Positions 52,320-59,871 of a stretch of 64,000 nucleotides of DNA are shown in pieces (position 1 is the stretch's first letter; each line of letters opens with the position of its first letter). This DNA is from Chitinophagaceae bacterium UBA1953 (lineage in GTDB: Bacteria > Bacteroidota > Bacteroidia > Chitinophagales > Chitinophagaceae): the NCBI GenBank assembly GCA_002336115.1, contig DDEN01000056.1:301577-365576 (forward strand). Direction: 5' to 3'. A model generated the notes under the pieces. That model was not told the origin of the DNA. It did not search any database and saw only the letters and a program-made list of their open reading frames with translations. Position numbers and translations under genes: made by a program.

Positions 52320-53093
52320 TTATTTACAGTTATTGTACAGGAAAGCGATGTTCATCCAAACTTGCTTGCGTTGGGTATCGCCTTGATTTACGAATGCGTA
52401 ACTGAAGTCTTTCTCTTTGTTTAATATCTTTTGTGAAACAGATGGGCAATCAGACAAAAAACGACTTACTTTCTCATTGAAGTTGGGAACAAACCGGTCT
52501 GATTGTGCATCGAAAGCAAAATTATCCCCATCCAGTTTGATGTAGAGTTTGCTTACTTTTTCTGTCTGCCCGAAAGAATTTTGCTGCGTGTATTCGTCTT
52601 CAAAAAGCTGTAGCCTGCCATCATTTGGCGTAATGTTTTTCAGGAATTTGTAAGCTTTTTTATTCCACATGTCCATTGCTGAAACAAGTTCTAAAGAATA
52701 TCTTGCACCGTTGTAATATATCCCCGCTATATCTTGTGGATAGAACGATTGGTAGTCATTTTGCCCATTTTCTTTAAACGTGATTTTTTGCACAGAAGAA
52801 AACTGGTCGAAACTCCTGATTTCTAATCTGCCGTTGACGGTTTTACCATTTTGCAGGTAAAGCGTTGCCGGCTGTCCGCCCATATCGTTCACATTGTTAT
52901 AGAAAGACGAGTTGCATGAAACCAATGCACTAAGAACAATTAGAGTATAGATTTTCCAGACATTTTGGAACGTTGAAATGCCCACAGCCCGACCCAAGCG
53001 GAGCTCTTTTTGTGAAGAGGTGCCTTGAGCAAAAAAGAGATAACAGCGGGTGGATAAGCCGCCCAAATAAATAGTAGTAATCTTGTGTTTCAT
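52320..53093 (-). CDS. Lipoprotein of unknown function with a disrupted signal sequence
   Basis: The frame starts at ATG 53093, overlapping the previous stop as ATGA, which suggests coupled translation. The typical lipoprotein core YTLIVLSALVSC only appears at residues 49-60, after an odd 43-residue stretch encoded by repeat-like DNA (see 52953-53081). Removing that stretch gives MKHK-IYTLIVLSALVSC, a normal signal II sequence. Internal initiation at GTG 52985 would also give a workable signal. The mature part contains LYLQNGKTVNGRLEIRSFDQ and SFYPQDIAGIYYNGARYSLE, a beta-rich pattern of unknown function. Confidence 0.7.
   Translation of the reverse strand: MKHKITTIYLGGLSTRCYLFFAQGTSSQKELRLGRAVGISTFQNVWKIYTLIVLSALVSCNSSFYNNVNDMGGQPATLYLQNGKTVNGRLEIRSFDQFSSVQKITFKENGQNDYQSFYPQDIAGIYYNGARYSLELVSAMDMWNKKAYKFLKNITPNDGRLQLFEDEYTQQNSFGQTEKVSKLYIKLDGDNFAFDAQSDRFVPNFNEKVSRFLSDCPSVSQKILNKEKDFSYAFVNQGDTQRKQVWMNIAFLYNNCK
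52953..53081 (-). repeat. Putative repeat-element insertion inside a signal sequence
   Basis: About 129 bp, in frame, bounded by codons for K4 and I48 of the lipoprotein. On the minus strand it contains GGGCGG..CCACCC as an imperfect hairpin near its start, TTTTTTGCTCAAGG, then AAAAAGAGCTCCGCTTGGG and GGTCGGGCTGTGG. It is more GC-rich than its surroundings and resembles dispersed intergenic repeats of Bacteroidota as I remember them. No second copy is present in this window. Confidence 0.5.
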
Positions 53094-53536
53094 AGCTTTT
53101 GCTTTTTAGGGAACAGAAAATTTTTGCCCATCGCAATCAGTATAATACTAAAAGCAAGCATTAGCAACAGCCCCGGAATTTCTTTTCCATTCATTATAAA
53201 AATCTGTTGCGGATTTTGAGGTTTGTATGCCACCATCACTTGTTCGCCCACATGATAACCAGTGAAAGTGAATATCTGCAAGGTCTTGCTGCAGGCTTCT
53301 ATTGCCTGATTGTTTTCTGTTCTGAATTTTACAAACGGGCTTCTTCCTTTGAAAAGGCTTTTGCTTTCTCTCTGAACTTTTTGTACACCATTTCTGTGAA
53401 GTGCAAATCCGGAAATTTCGGCTGTGGTCTTTTCGCCATAAAAGGCTACGAAAAAATTAGACCCCTCGTAAACGAAAATTGCCAAACCAACAAGGATGGA
53501 AATAACACCGATGATTCTTTTGTTGCGAATAACCAT
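53090..53536 (-). CDS. DUF3592 membrane protein
   Basis: A 148-residue protein with two hydrophobic helices, at about 8-30 (IIGVISILVGLAIFVYEGSN) and 115-135 (IPGLLLMLAFSIILIAMGKN). Between them lies the extracytoplasmic DUF3592 domain, with SPFVKFRTENNQAIEACSK and the VGEQVMVAYKPQNPQQIFI signature. Function unknown in the family. First gene of the nine-gene block; its stop overlaps the next start. A terminator upstream separates it from the LytTR regulator, so it should have its own promoter in 53537-53583. Confidence 0.83.
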   Translation of the reverse strand: MVIRNKRIIGVISILVGLAIFVYEGSNFFVAFYGEKTTAEISGFALHRNGVQKVQRESKSLFKGRSPFVKFRTENNQAIEACSKTLQIFTFTGYHVGEQVMVAYKPQNPQQIFIMNGKEIPGLLLMLAFSIILIAMGKNFLFPKKQKL

Positions 53537-53583
53537 TTTGTGAAATTCTATATGTCAAATATGCAACCTGACAAGGCAAAAAA

Positions 53584-53611
53584 AATCCCGCATTTCATAA
53601 AATGCGGGATT
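53584..53611 (-). terminator. Terminator of the LytS/LytTR operon
   Basis: A 12-bp stem, AATCCCGCATTT (53584-53595) with AAATGCGGGATT (53600-53611), running into eight T on the minus strand. Confidence 0.88.
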
Positions 53612-53638
53612 GAGTTTTTGAAATGGGGGAAATGAAAA

Positions 53639-54388
53639 TTATACCTTATGGAACAGCGCCATAAACTCCTGCTTCTTGTTTCGGCTGAGGGCAATGTTTT
53701 TTCCATCTTCCATTATAATATCACCACCTTCGCCACGGATGTACTGCCGGATATTTTTCAGATTGACGATAAATGATTTCTGTGCCCGGAAAAAGAGTGG
53801 ATTGCCTTGTAGGATATCCTCAAAATTAGATAGGGGTTTGCTTGCCAGATGTTTGGATTTATCGCTCATTACGATGAGCGTGTAAGAACCATCAGCTTCG
53901 AGATAAGAAATGTTTTCAATCTTTATAAAAATCAACCCCTGTTGTGTTGAAAGCGCCAGCGTATCGGAAACCTTACCATTCACAAATTGATGAACTTTTA
54001 CAACCTGCTCTTTGGAAACCTGCATCTCATTGGCTTTAAATTTTCGAATGGCTTCTTCCAAATCATTTGCTGTAACGGGCTTCAACAAATAGTCAAGTGC
54101 GTTCATTTTTAGTGCCTTGATGGCATATTGGTTGTATGCTGTGGTAAAAACAACTTTGCAGGGAATGGTTTCAAGTTGTTCCAATACTTCAAATCCATTG
54201 AGCGAAGGCATTTCTATATCCAAAAAGATAATCTGAGGCTGATGCTTTTCTATCAAAAATTGGGCTTGGGTACTATCGTTAGTAATGAACCCTATTTCTA
54301 CCTCGTCTAAACCCGAAAGGTGGATAAATAGTGTTTCTGTACAATGTTTTTCATCGTCTATAATGCCTATTTTAATCATCTCAATCAT
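53639..54388 (-). CDS. LytTR-type response regulator
   Basis: DNA-binding response regulator. The receiver domain, residues 5-120, has the acidic pair IIDDE, phosphoacceptor Asp in IIFLDIEMPSLNG near 58, TTAYNQYAIKAL and the Lys in DYLLKPVTAND. The LytTR domain, about 145-249, has ENISYLEADGSYTLIVMSD, RAQKSFIVNLKNI and IALSRNKKQEFM. Start is ATG 54388 or 54379 (MIKIGIIDDE); the former overlaps the kinase stop by eight bases. Cognate kinase is upstream. The adjacent exported-protein block is a possible target by position only. Confidence 0.94.
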   Translation of the reverse strand: MIEMIKIGIIDDEKHCTETLFIHLSGLDEVEIGFITNDSTQAQFLIEKHQPQIIFLDIEMPSLNGFEVLEQLETIPCKVVFTTAYNQYAIKALKMNALDYLLKPVTANDLEEAIRKFKANEMQVSKEQVVKVHQFVNGKVSDTLALSTQQGLIFIKIENISYLEADGSYTLIVMSDKSKHLASKPLSNFEDILQGNPLFFRAQKSFIVNLKNIRQYIRGEGGDIIMEDGKNIALSRNKKQEFMALFHKV

Positions 54389-56564
54389 TTTTTATTTGAA
54401 GGATTACCATCGTTCCCAAAGCCTTTCCATTATTATATAAATCCTCTATTGCAATGTTGTTTTCGTGGTTTAGTATTTTAACTCTGTTGATAGTGGTTGC
54501 AATTCCATAAGATTTGTGTTTCCCGGGCTTACTATACTTCTCGGCTGCTTTTCTACCAATACCATTGTCTTTAATTTTAATAATCAGGTCTTCATCCTGT
54601 TGGTAAGAAATGTCAATATCAATAATACCTTTGTCTTGTCTGTAATTCAATCCGTGCCAAATCGCATTTTCCACAAAAGGTTGCAGTACCAAAGGTGGAA
54701 TGTAAATATCTTCTGCATCTACATTCGGAGCAATATTTATTTTGTAATCAAAAGAATGTTCCAGCCGTCCGGCTTCCAGTTCCATATACCATTTCAGGGT
54801 TTCCAGTTCTTTGTTCAAAGGTATTTGAGCCAGTTGCGAATTGTCCAGGATACTCCGCATCAGACGGGCAAAAGTTGTAAGGTATTTGCTCGCCGTTTCT
54901 TTTTCATTTTTAAGAATGTAGTTGTTGATGGAATTAATGGAATTGAACATAAAATGTGGGTTCATCTGCGAACGCAGGCTTTGCATTTCGGCTTCCTTGA
55001 TTTCATTTTTCAACGTAAGTTCCTGCTGCTGTTGCTGCGCTTTTTGATGGTTAAGTTCATTTTTGGCTTTCAGGTTTCTTATTCTCAACCGGCTGATGAT
55101 GAACGAGGCCAAGCCTAACACTGCCACAATGGAAAGGCCGGCGTACAACCAAAAATTTTTAAGTTGCAGGGCTTGCAGCAGTTTTTCTTTTTGAAGTTCG
55201 GTATTTTTAGTTTTTTGCATTTCCTTTTCCTGCTCAGAAAGCTTCAGTTGTTTTTGATTGGCTTCGGCAATTAATTGCAGTTTTTCCAACGCCACTTTGC
55301 TTTTTAAAAAATTCAGTTTCTCGATTTGCTTCTGCTTTTCTGCTTCGGATAAAAGGAGCTTATTGTTTTTCAGTTCGAGCTGCTGCTGTGTTATTTGGTT
55401 TTGTGCAAGCAATTGCTGGGTTTTATATTTATCCTCTTTACTGTCAAATTCATATTGTGTTTCTATGCGGAGGATTTGCTTGCGGTTGCTTTCGTTGTCA
55501 ATAGCATTTTGTTCAGCAATGTATTTTTTGTAAGCATCGAGCGCCTCCGCATACTTATTTTGATTTTGATAGGCTTCGCTTAAAATTTTATAGGTTTCAG
55601 CTTTCACATCGCCCAAGTTTACAGCGTTTGCAATTTTTAGCGCATTTTGGGCAAAAGCAACTGTTTGATCCCAATTTTTGACGACCAGATAATAATTTGC
55701 CAACCCTTGATTTATAACTGCCAATCCTTTTTTATTACCTATTTCGTTGTTGATTTGCAACGCTTTTTGGTACACTTCTAGTGCTTTTCCGGCTTGTGAT
55801 AATTCAATATAAGCATTGCCGAGGTTTCCATATTCTCTTGCCATAGCAAGTTTATTGCCAATTTTAATGTTTTCATCTAATGCCTGCTGGTAATATATTT
55901 TTGCTTCCTGAAAATTTTTCTGCTTAAAATATACATTACCGATATTGCCTAAACCATTGGCTACTCCAATTTTATAGTCTATTTTTTTGTGCATTTCCAT
56001 TCCACCCAGGAAATGTTCAAGGGCTTTGTTGTAATCTTTAAGTTCAGAAAAAATAACACCCATATTTCCGTAGGTAATACCCGAGGTTAAATCATCTTTT
56101 TCGGCAAGGCTTATTTTCAAAGCTTGCTGATAATATTTCAGCGCTTTGGGGAAATTGTTCTGAACCATATTCACACTTCCCAAATTGGAAAGACAAGCCA
56201 TTATTCCTTTGTTGTTTTTGGTTTCCTGATGCGTTTTTAAGGCATTTTCAAAACATTGTTCCGCATGTTTAAAATCCCCTTTCATAAATGCAACGATGCC
56301 TTTATACCGTAATGCCTGAGCTTCTCCAGTTTTGTACTTTACCTGTACGGAAATCCCCAAAGCATCTTCTGTAAACTGCGACATTTTATCTGGATTTTTT
56401 CCGTAATATGAATTGGCAATTTTCAACAGCAGGTCGGCTCTTTCTTTTGTGGCTGTGGTATATTTCGGCAGTTCCTTCAACAAGGAATCTGCATCATTAT
56501 TTTGTTGAGCAACAGTTGATAATGAAATAAATATAAGAGGTACGAAAAGAAATTTTAAACGCAT
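54381..56564 (-). CDS. TPR-type LytS-family sensor histidine kinase
   Basis: Start at ATG 56564 (MRLKFLFVPLIFISLSTVAQ, a signal peptide), 727 residues. The periplasmic part holds about seven TPRs (for example KALKYYQQALKISLAEKDDLT and AKIYYQQALDENIKIGNKLA). A long coiled coil spans about 355-460, and one helix (FWLYAGLSIVAVLGLASFII) crosses the inner membrane. The cytoplasmic His_kinase domain has SLRSQMNPHFMFNSINSINN with the phosphorylated His, then a GHKL ATPase (FVENAIWHGLNY, IKIKDNGIGRK). Common Bacteroidota arrangement. It overlaps the response regulator gene. Confidence 0.94.
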   Translation of the reverse strand: MRLKFLFVPLIFISLSTVAQQNNDADSLLKELPKYTTATKERADLLLKIANSYYGKNPDKMSQFTEDALGISVQVKYKTGEAQALRYKGIVAFMKGDFKHAEQCFENALKTHQETKNNKGIMACLSNLGSVNMVQNNFPKALKYYQQALKISLAEKDDLTSGITYGNMGVIFSELKDYNKALEHFLGGMEMHKKIDYKIGVANGLGNIGNVYFKQKNFQEAKIYYQQALDENIKIGNKLAMAREYGNLGNAYIELSQAGKALEVYQKALQINNEIGNKKGLAVINQGLANYYLVVKNWDQTVAFAQNALKIANAVNLGDVKAETYKILSEAYQNQNKYAEALDAYKKYIAEQNAIDNESNRKQILRIETQYEFDSKEDKYKTQQLLAQNQITQQQLELKNNKLLLSEAEKQKQIEKLNFLKSKVALEKLQLIAEANQKQLKLSEQEKEMQKTKNTELQKEKLLQALQLKNFWLYAGLSIVAVLGLASFIISRLRIRNLKAKNELNHQKAQQQQQELTLKNEIKEAEMQSLRSQMNPHFMFNSINSINNYILKNEKETASKYLTTFARLMRSILDNSQLAQIPLNKELETLKWYMELEAGRLEHSFDYKINIAPNVDAEDIYIPPLVLQPFVENAIWHGLNYRQDKGIIDIDISYQQDEDLIIKIKDNGIGRKAAEKYSKPGKHKSYGIATTINRVKILNHENNIAIEDLYNNGKALGTMVILQIKND

Positions 56565-56920
56565 ATAAAGTGTAAAAAAATTTAAATATATAAAGATGTC
56601 AATTGTACGCAGTTGAAACCTCTTGACATTTTGGTTTACAACAAAAGCAACTTCTTTTTCTTTAAAAACTATTTTCGATTTAAAGATACATCTCACAGCA
56701 GCCCCGGTACTCTATAAATGTACAAAATGCTGAAACGGTTTGATAAAGTGAGATTGTTAGACATCCATATTTTAAAAATAACTAATTGGCAGTGTTTTGT
56801 TCCTGCTTATTCTGCATTTCATCCAGAATTAAATATTTTTTTATAACAAACCCGTAAGCAGAGCTAAGCATACTTTAGCAAATTAATTCCGCCAACGGGT
56901 TATTAAAATCAGTTGAAGCG
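56565..56920. other. Intergenic region upstream of the histidine kinase gene
   Basis: No gene seen. On the minus strand TATATTTA near 56585 approximates the -7 consensus and could serve the kinase gene. Toward 56920, AACCCGT and ACGGGTT form distant 7-bp arms near 56849 and 56897, enclosing GCTAA/TTAGC. This hairpin lies just before the small gene at 56921. Confidence 0.4.
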
Positions 56921-57169
56921 ATGGAACGCTTACGTATTTATCCAAATGATGAACGGGTTGTTAGTAGAAGAAGTGAAAGATACTGTCGTAACCTGATTAG
57001 CCAGATTAAGAAGAAGTTTTCTAAAGAGAACCACCAGCTTGTTACTATTGAGGAGTTTTGTCAGTACATAGGTTTGTGTTTTAACTCGGTAAGGGTTGCT
57101 TCTGAATTGATTTTTTTGCCCTGTTTTTTGACAAAAAAGCAGGGCAAAAAGACCGCCCTCTGGCTGTGA
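56921..57169 (+). CDS. Small protein of unknown function, C-terminus probably altered
   Basis: An 82-residue basic protein that I cannot assign. Residues 1-58 look like a genuine small domain: RIYPNDERVVSRRSERYCRN, NLISQIKKKFSKE, then a possible helix-turn-helix (LVTIEEFCQYIGL). The last 25 residues (FLPCFLTKKQGKKTALWL region) are encoded by a large inverted repeat at 57111-57150 and look unnatural. The native 3' end may have been replaced or truncated. No partner genes adjoin. It could be a remnant of a mobile element's regulator, but nothing else supports that. Confidence 0.5.
   Translation: MERLRIYPNDERVVSRRSERYCRNLISQIKKKFSKENHQLVTIEEFCQYIGLCFNSVRVASELIFLPCFLTKKQGKKTALWL
57111..57150. 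repeat. Inverted repeat at the 3' end of the small gene
   Basis: TTTTTGCCCTG (57113-57123) pairs with CAGGGCAAAAA (57140-57150), and the interior TTTTTT/AAAAAA can extend the stem. It lies within the reading frame rather than after it. Confidence 0.7.
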
Positions 57170-57496
57170 TGGCTGTTAAGAGGGTGCGGTTAGAAACCTG
57201 TAAGGGAATATAAATACAATGATTACACTACTTTCAATCGTTTTGGCAATATAGCAGGTTGAAGTATCTGAACCGGTATAACTGCCTTTAGTTCATAGAT
57301 ATTATGAAATTGTTCCAATAAATGGTTATAAAACTGCCTGTATGGGTCACAAAAAATCGGCTGTAAACAAATTTTATCGCCGATTTTTATTTTGCCTCAG
57401 TTCTGAAAAAAAAGTTGGTACCAGGTTTTGTTTAATTTATGAAGACGCTGATGTGTCAGATAGATGACACATCGACGTTTCGTTATATAATCACTG
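57170..57496. other. Intergenic region with two hairpins
   Basis: No gene seen. AAAAATCGGC (57352-57361) pairs with GCCGATTTTT (57379-57388), followed by ATTTTG, resembling a terminator on the plus strand. GATGTGTCA (57450-57458) pairs with TGACACATC (57465-57473), just beyond the stop of the minus-strand T9SS gene. Confidence 0.6.
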
Positions 57497-58495
57497 TCAG
57501 AGTTTTATATAACGGAGATTGGATGATTCTCCCGACAGTTTATTATTCAGGTGGATGATATAAACACCCGCATTCAGATTGGGTGTATCAAAGTTTACAC
57601 TGGCAAGCTGTGCTTTATAAACACTTGCTCCCGATGCATTGTATATTGTTATGGTATAATCGGCAGGATTATTAATGCCGCTCAGGTTGATTGTGTTTCC
57701 TTTATTTGGGTTGGGAAATACAGAAATTTCGCCGGTTTTCAGGAAAGTAATCTGTCTTACTTCAGAATAAGTTGATTTGCCATCAAAGTCGGTTTCTTTA
57801 AGGCGGTAATAAGATGTGCCTGAAACAGGTTGCTCATCATAACAAAAATAAGAAAGAGGCAGTGCAGAATTACCCGCAGCTTTTACTGTTTTGATTACTG
57901 ACCAGTTGGTATTATTGGTTGATCTTTCAATTTCAAAATAATTGCTGTTGATTTCGGATGCTGTTGCCCAGTTTAATTTTACTTCTTCCTTTTCCTGTGC
58001 TGCATCAAAACTTACCAACTGTACAGGTAAAGGTGCACCTTGCTGAACAAAGAAACTAATAGTTTGACTGGGTATTCCAGGTCCGGAAATAGTGATTTGC
58101 CCCTGCCCACATGAAAGAGAACTGACTGTTGCGGTGGCACAATCAGAAGCACTACGCCATACATTTGACGCAGTAGTAAGAGTACCAACACCTCCTGAAC
58201 CATTTTTAGGTAAACTGAAAAAATGAGAACCTGACCCGCATCCGATAGTTCCTTGGAGTGTGTGCAGTGCGGATGGAATATTGTTCCCGCTGAAAGTAAC
58301 TACATATGATAACAGAAGGTTATAATTATAGCCCCATGTGCAGTTTGATCCGTTAGTAACAACAATTTGTTTGGGTTGTACAACAATGTTAACGGTATAA
58401 CCTGCAGAGGAAACAACTGTAACCTGACTTTGGCTTGTGCTGGAGATAAAGAGGCTGGTAAAAAGTAGGGCGGCGGCGATTAATTTAGTTTTCAT
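57497..58495 (-). CDS. Secreted protein with T9SS type A sorting domain
   Basis: A 332-residue protein with a signal peptide (MKTKLIAAALLFTSLFISS, cleavage near SQSQ). The N-terminal 140 residues are Ser/Gly/Val-rich and unassigned, with cysteines near 53, 87, 118, 128. The segment LPVQLVSFDAAQEKEEVKLN to SYYRLKETDFDGKSTYSEVR is the fibronectin-like module that commonly precedes the sorting domain. The final 75 residues (VFPNPNKGNTINL to SSNLRYIKL) are the T9SS CTD. It should be exported across the outer membrane and anchored. Monocistronic. Confidence 0.88.
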   Translation of the reverse strand: MKTKLIAAALLFTSLFISSTSQSQVTVVSSAGYTVNIVVQPKQIVVTNGSNCTWGYNYNLLLSYVVTFSGNNIPSALHTLQGTIGCGSGSHFFSLPKNGSGGVGTLTTASNVWRSASDCATATVSSLSCGQGQITISGPGIPSQTISFFVQQGAPLPVQLVSFDAAQEKEEVKLNWATASEINSNYFEIERSTNNTNWSVIKTVKAAGNSALPLSYFCYDEQPVSGTSYYRLKETDFDGKSTYSEVRQITFLKTGEISVFPNPNKGNTINLSGINNPADYTITIYNASGASVYKAQLASVNFDTPNLNAGVYIIHLNNKLSGESSNLRYIKL

Positions 58496-58969
58496 TTCTT
58501 TTCAATTACTGCTTCTGAATCTGATTGCTACTTTTTATTTGCAACAACGGGTTTAAAAGCATTTGCTAATTTTCCCCAAAAAATGCTGAAACTGATTTCG
58601 ATCAACATGTACTGATGATTAAAATTTTTAGGGCTCAGTACATTTTTTGGTTTACGGATTACTATGAGTAATGAGAACACAAAAATACGGGTTTTTCTGT
58701 ATTTTTTCTATAAATTTTCAGTAAAATCCACATTTAAGGCTTCTTTAAGCCTGTAATTGTATTTTTTGGGTAAAAAAAACTCTTAGCGTTTTTTTGGGGA
58801 AATAATACAAAGCAGTCAATAACAAAACAGCCTGTTTTAAGACGGGGCAGGTATTAGTTGCAAATAAAAAAGCTGTCTCATATTTTGAGACAGCTTTTTT
58901 ATTTTTTATGAGCAGGCGGAAGGCTATTTTTTTCGCACAAATCTATATTAACAATAAAAATTGCTGATA
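58496..58969. other. Intergenic region upstream of the T9SS gene
   Basis: A/T-rich, no gene. Short hairpins occur near 58685-58712 (AAATAC/GTATTT) and 58736-58752 (AGGCTT/AAGCCT). The T-rich runs between 58700 and 58800 contain no in-frame coding signal. A strong terminator is listed separately. Confidence 0.5.
58866..58900 (-). terminator. Terminator of the zinc-ribbon protein gene
   Basis: A 15-bp stem, AAAAAAGCTGTCTCA (58866-58880) with TGAGACAGCTTTTTT (58886-58900). It is symmetrical enough to work in either direction; it serves the minus-strand gene ending at 58970. Confidence 0.85.
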
Positions 58970-59722
58970 TTAAAGATCAACCGAATCGTTCAAATCAGCA
59001 TCAACCAGGATACGGCCGCAGTTTTCACAAACGATGATTTTTTTACGCTGCTTTATTTCGCTCTGGCGTTGTGGAGGAATAGTGTTGAAACAACCACCGC
59101 AGCTTTCTCTTTCAATAGGAACTACCGATAAACCATTTCTGTAACTGTTGCGGATACGGTCGAAACTTGCAAGCAGGCGGTCTTCAACCGCTTCTCTTGC
59201 GCCGGCAACCTGCGATTTTAACAGGTTTTCCTCTTTCTCGGTATCAACAATAATTTTATCTAATTCGCCTTTCTTGTGCTCCAGGTTTTTTTCTTTGTTG
59301 CCAATTGCTTTTTTTGCCTTTTCAAGGATTTCACTTTTCTCAATGAGTTCTTCGTTGGCATCTTTGATGTGCTTTTCGGCCAGTTTTATTTCCAGCCCCT
59401 GCATTTCAATTTCTTTATTAATTGCTTCAAATTCCCTGTTGTTTTTTACGTTCTCCGCCTGCTTTTCATATTTCACCAACAGTGCCTGCGATTCTTTGAT
59501 AATCTCCTTCTTGTTTTCAATAAATTCCTGGATGCCGTTAATCTCTTCTTCAATACGGTTTTTACGTGCATTTAATCCTTCAATTTCATCTTCAAGGTCT
59601 TTTACTTCCATGGGTAATTCACCTTTCAGAATCTGTATCTGGTCCAGTTTGCTTTCAATTTTCTGAACACGGATCAGCGCTTTTAATTTTTCTTCTACAG
59701 AATACTCTTTTACAGTAGCCAT
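58970..59722 (-). CDS. Coiled-coil C4-type zinc-ribbon protein
   Basis: A 250-residue cytoplasmic protein. Residues 10-185 form a continuous charged coiled-coil hairpin (LEDEIEGLNARKNRIEEEIN and similar). The C-terminus is a zinc ribbon with CGGC near 208 and CENCGR near 232, as in the CT398/zf-RING_7 family. Members are found next to NIF3-like genes in many bacteria, and here too the NIF3 gene is immediately upstream on the same strand. Function is not established. Confidence 0.9.
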   Translation of the reverse strand: MATVKEYSVEEKLKALIRVQKIESKLDQIQILKGELPMEVKDLEDEIEGLNARKNRIEEEINGIQEFIENKKEIIKESQALLVKYEKQAENVKNNREFEAINKEIEMQGLEIKLAEKHIKDANEELIEKSEILEKAKKAIGNKEKNLEHKKGELDKIIVDTEKEENLLKSQVAGAREAVEDRLLASFDRIRNSYRNGLSVVPIERESCGGCFNTIPPQRQSEIKQRKKIIVCENCGRILVDADLNDSVDL

Positions 59723-59794
59723 ATAAATGTTTGAAGTTTTTTTGTTTGTAACCGGCTTTGTTAACTGTGCTCATCATTGGTTGTGTTAAACTCA

Positions 59795-59871
59795 TGCAGG
59801 CGTTTCAGCCTGCAATCCCGGCAGTATCGTCGGGACTTGTACGTCCGGTATTTCTGTTCAGCTTAACTGAA
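59795..59871. repeat. Cluster of small inverted repeats between the zinc-ribbon and NIF3 genes
   Basis: TGCAGGC/GCCTGCA (59795-59801, 59808-59814), TCCCG/CGGGA (59816-59820, 59831-59835) and TTCAG/CTGAA (59857-59861, 59867-59871). The last overlaps the NIF3 stop codon region. Confidence 0.6.
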
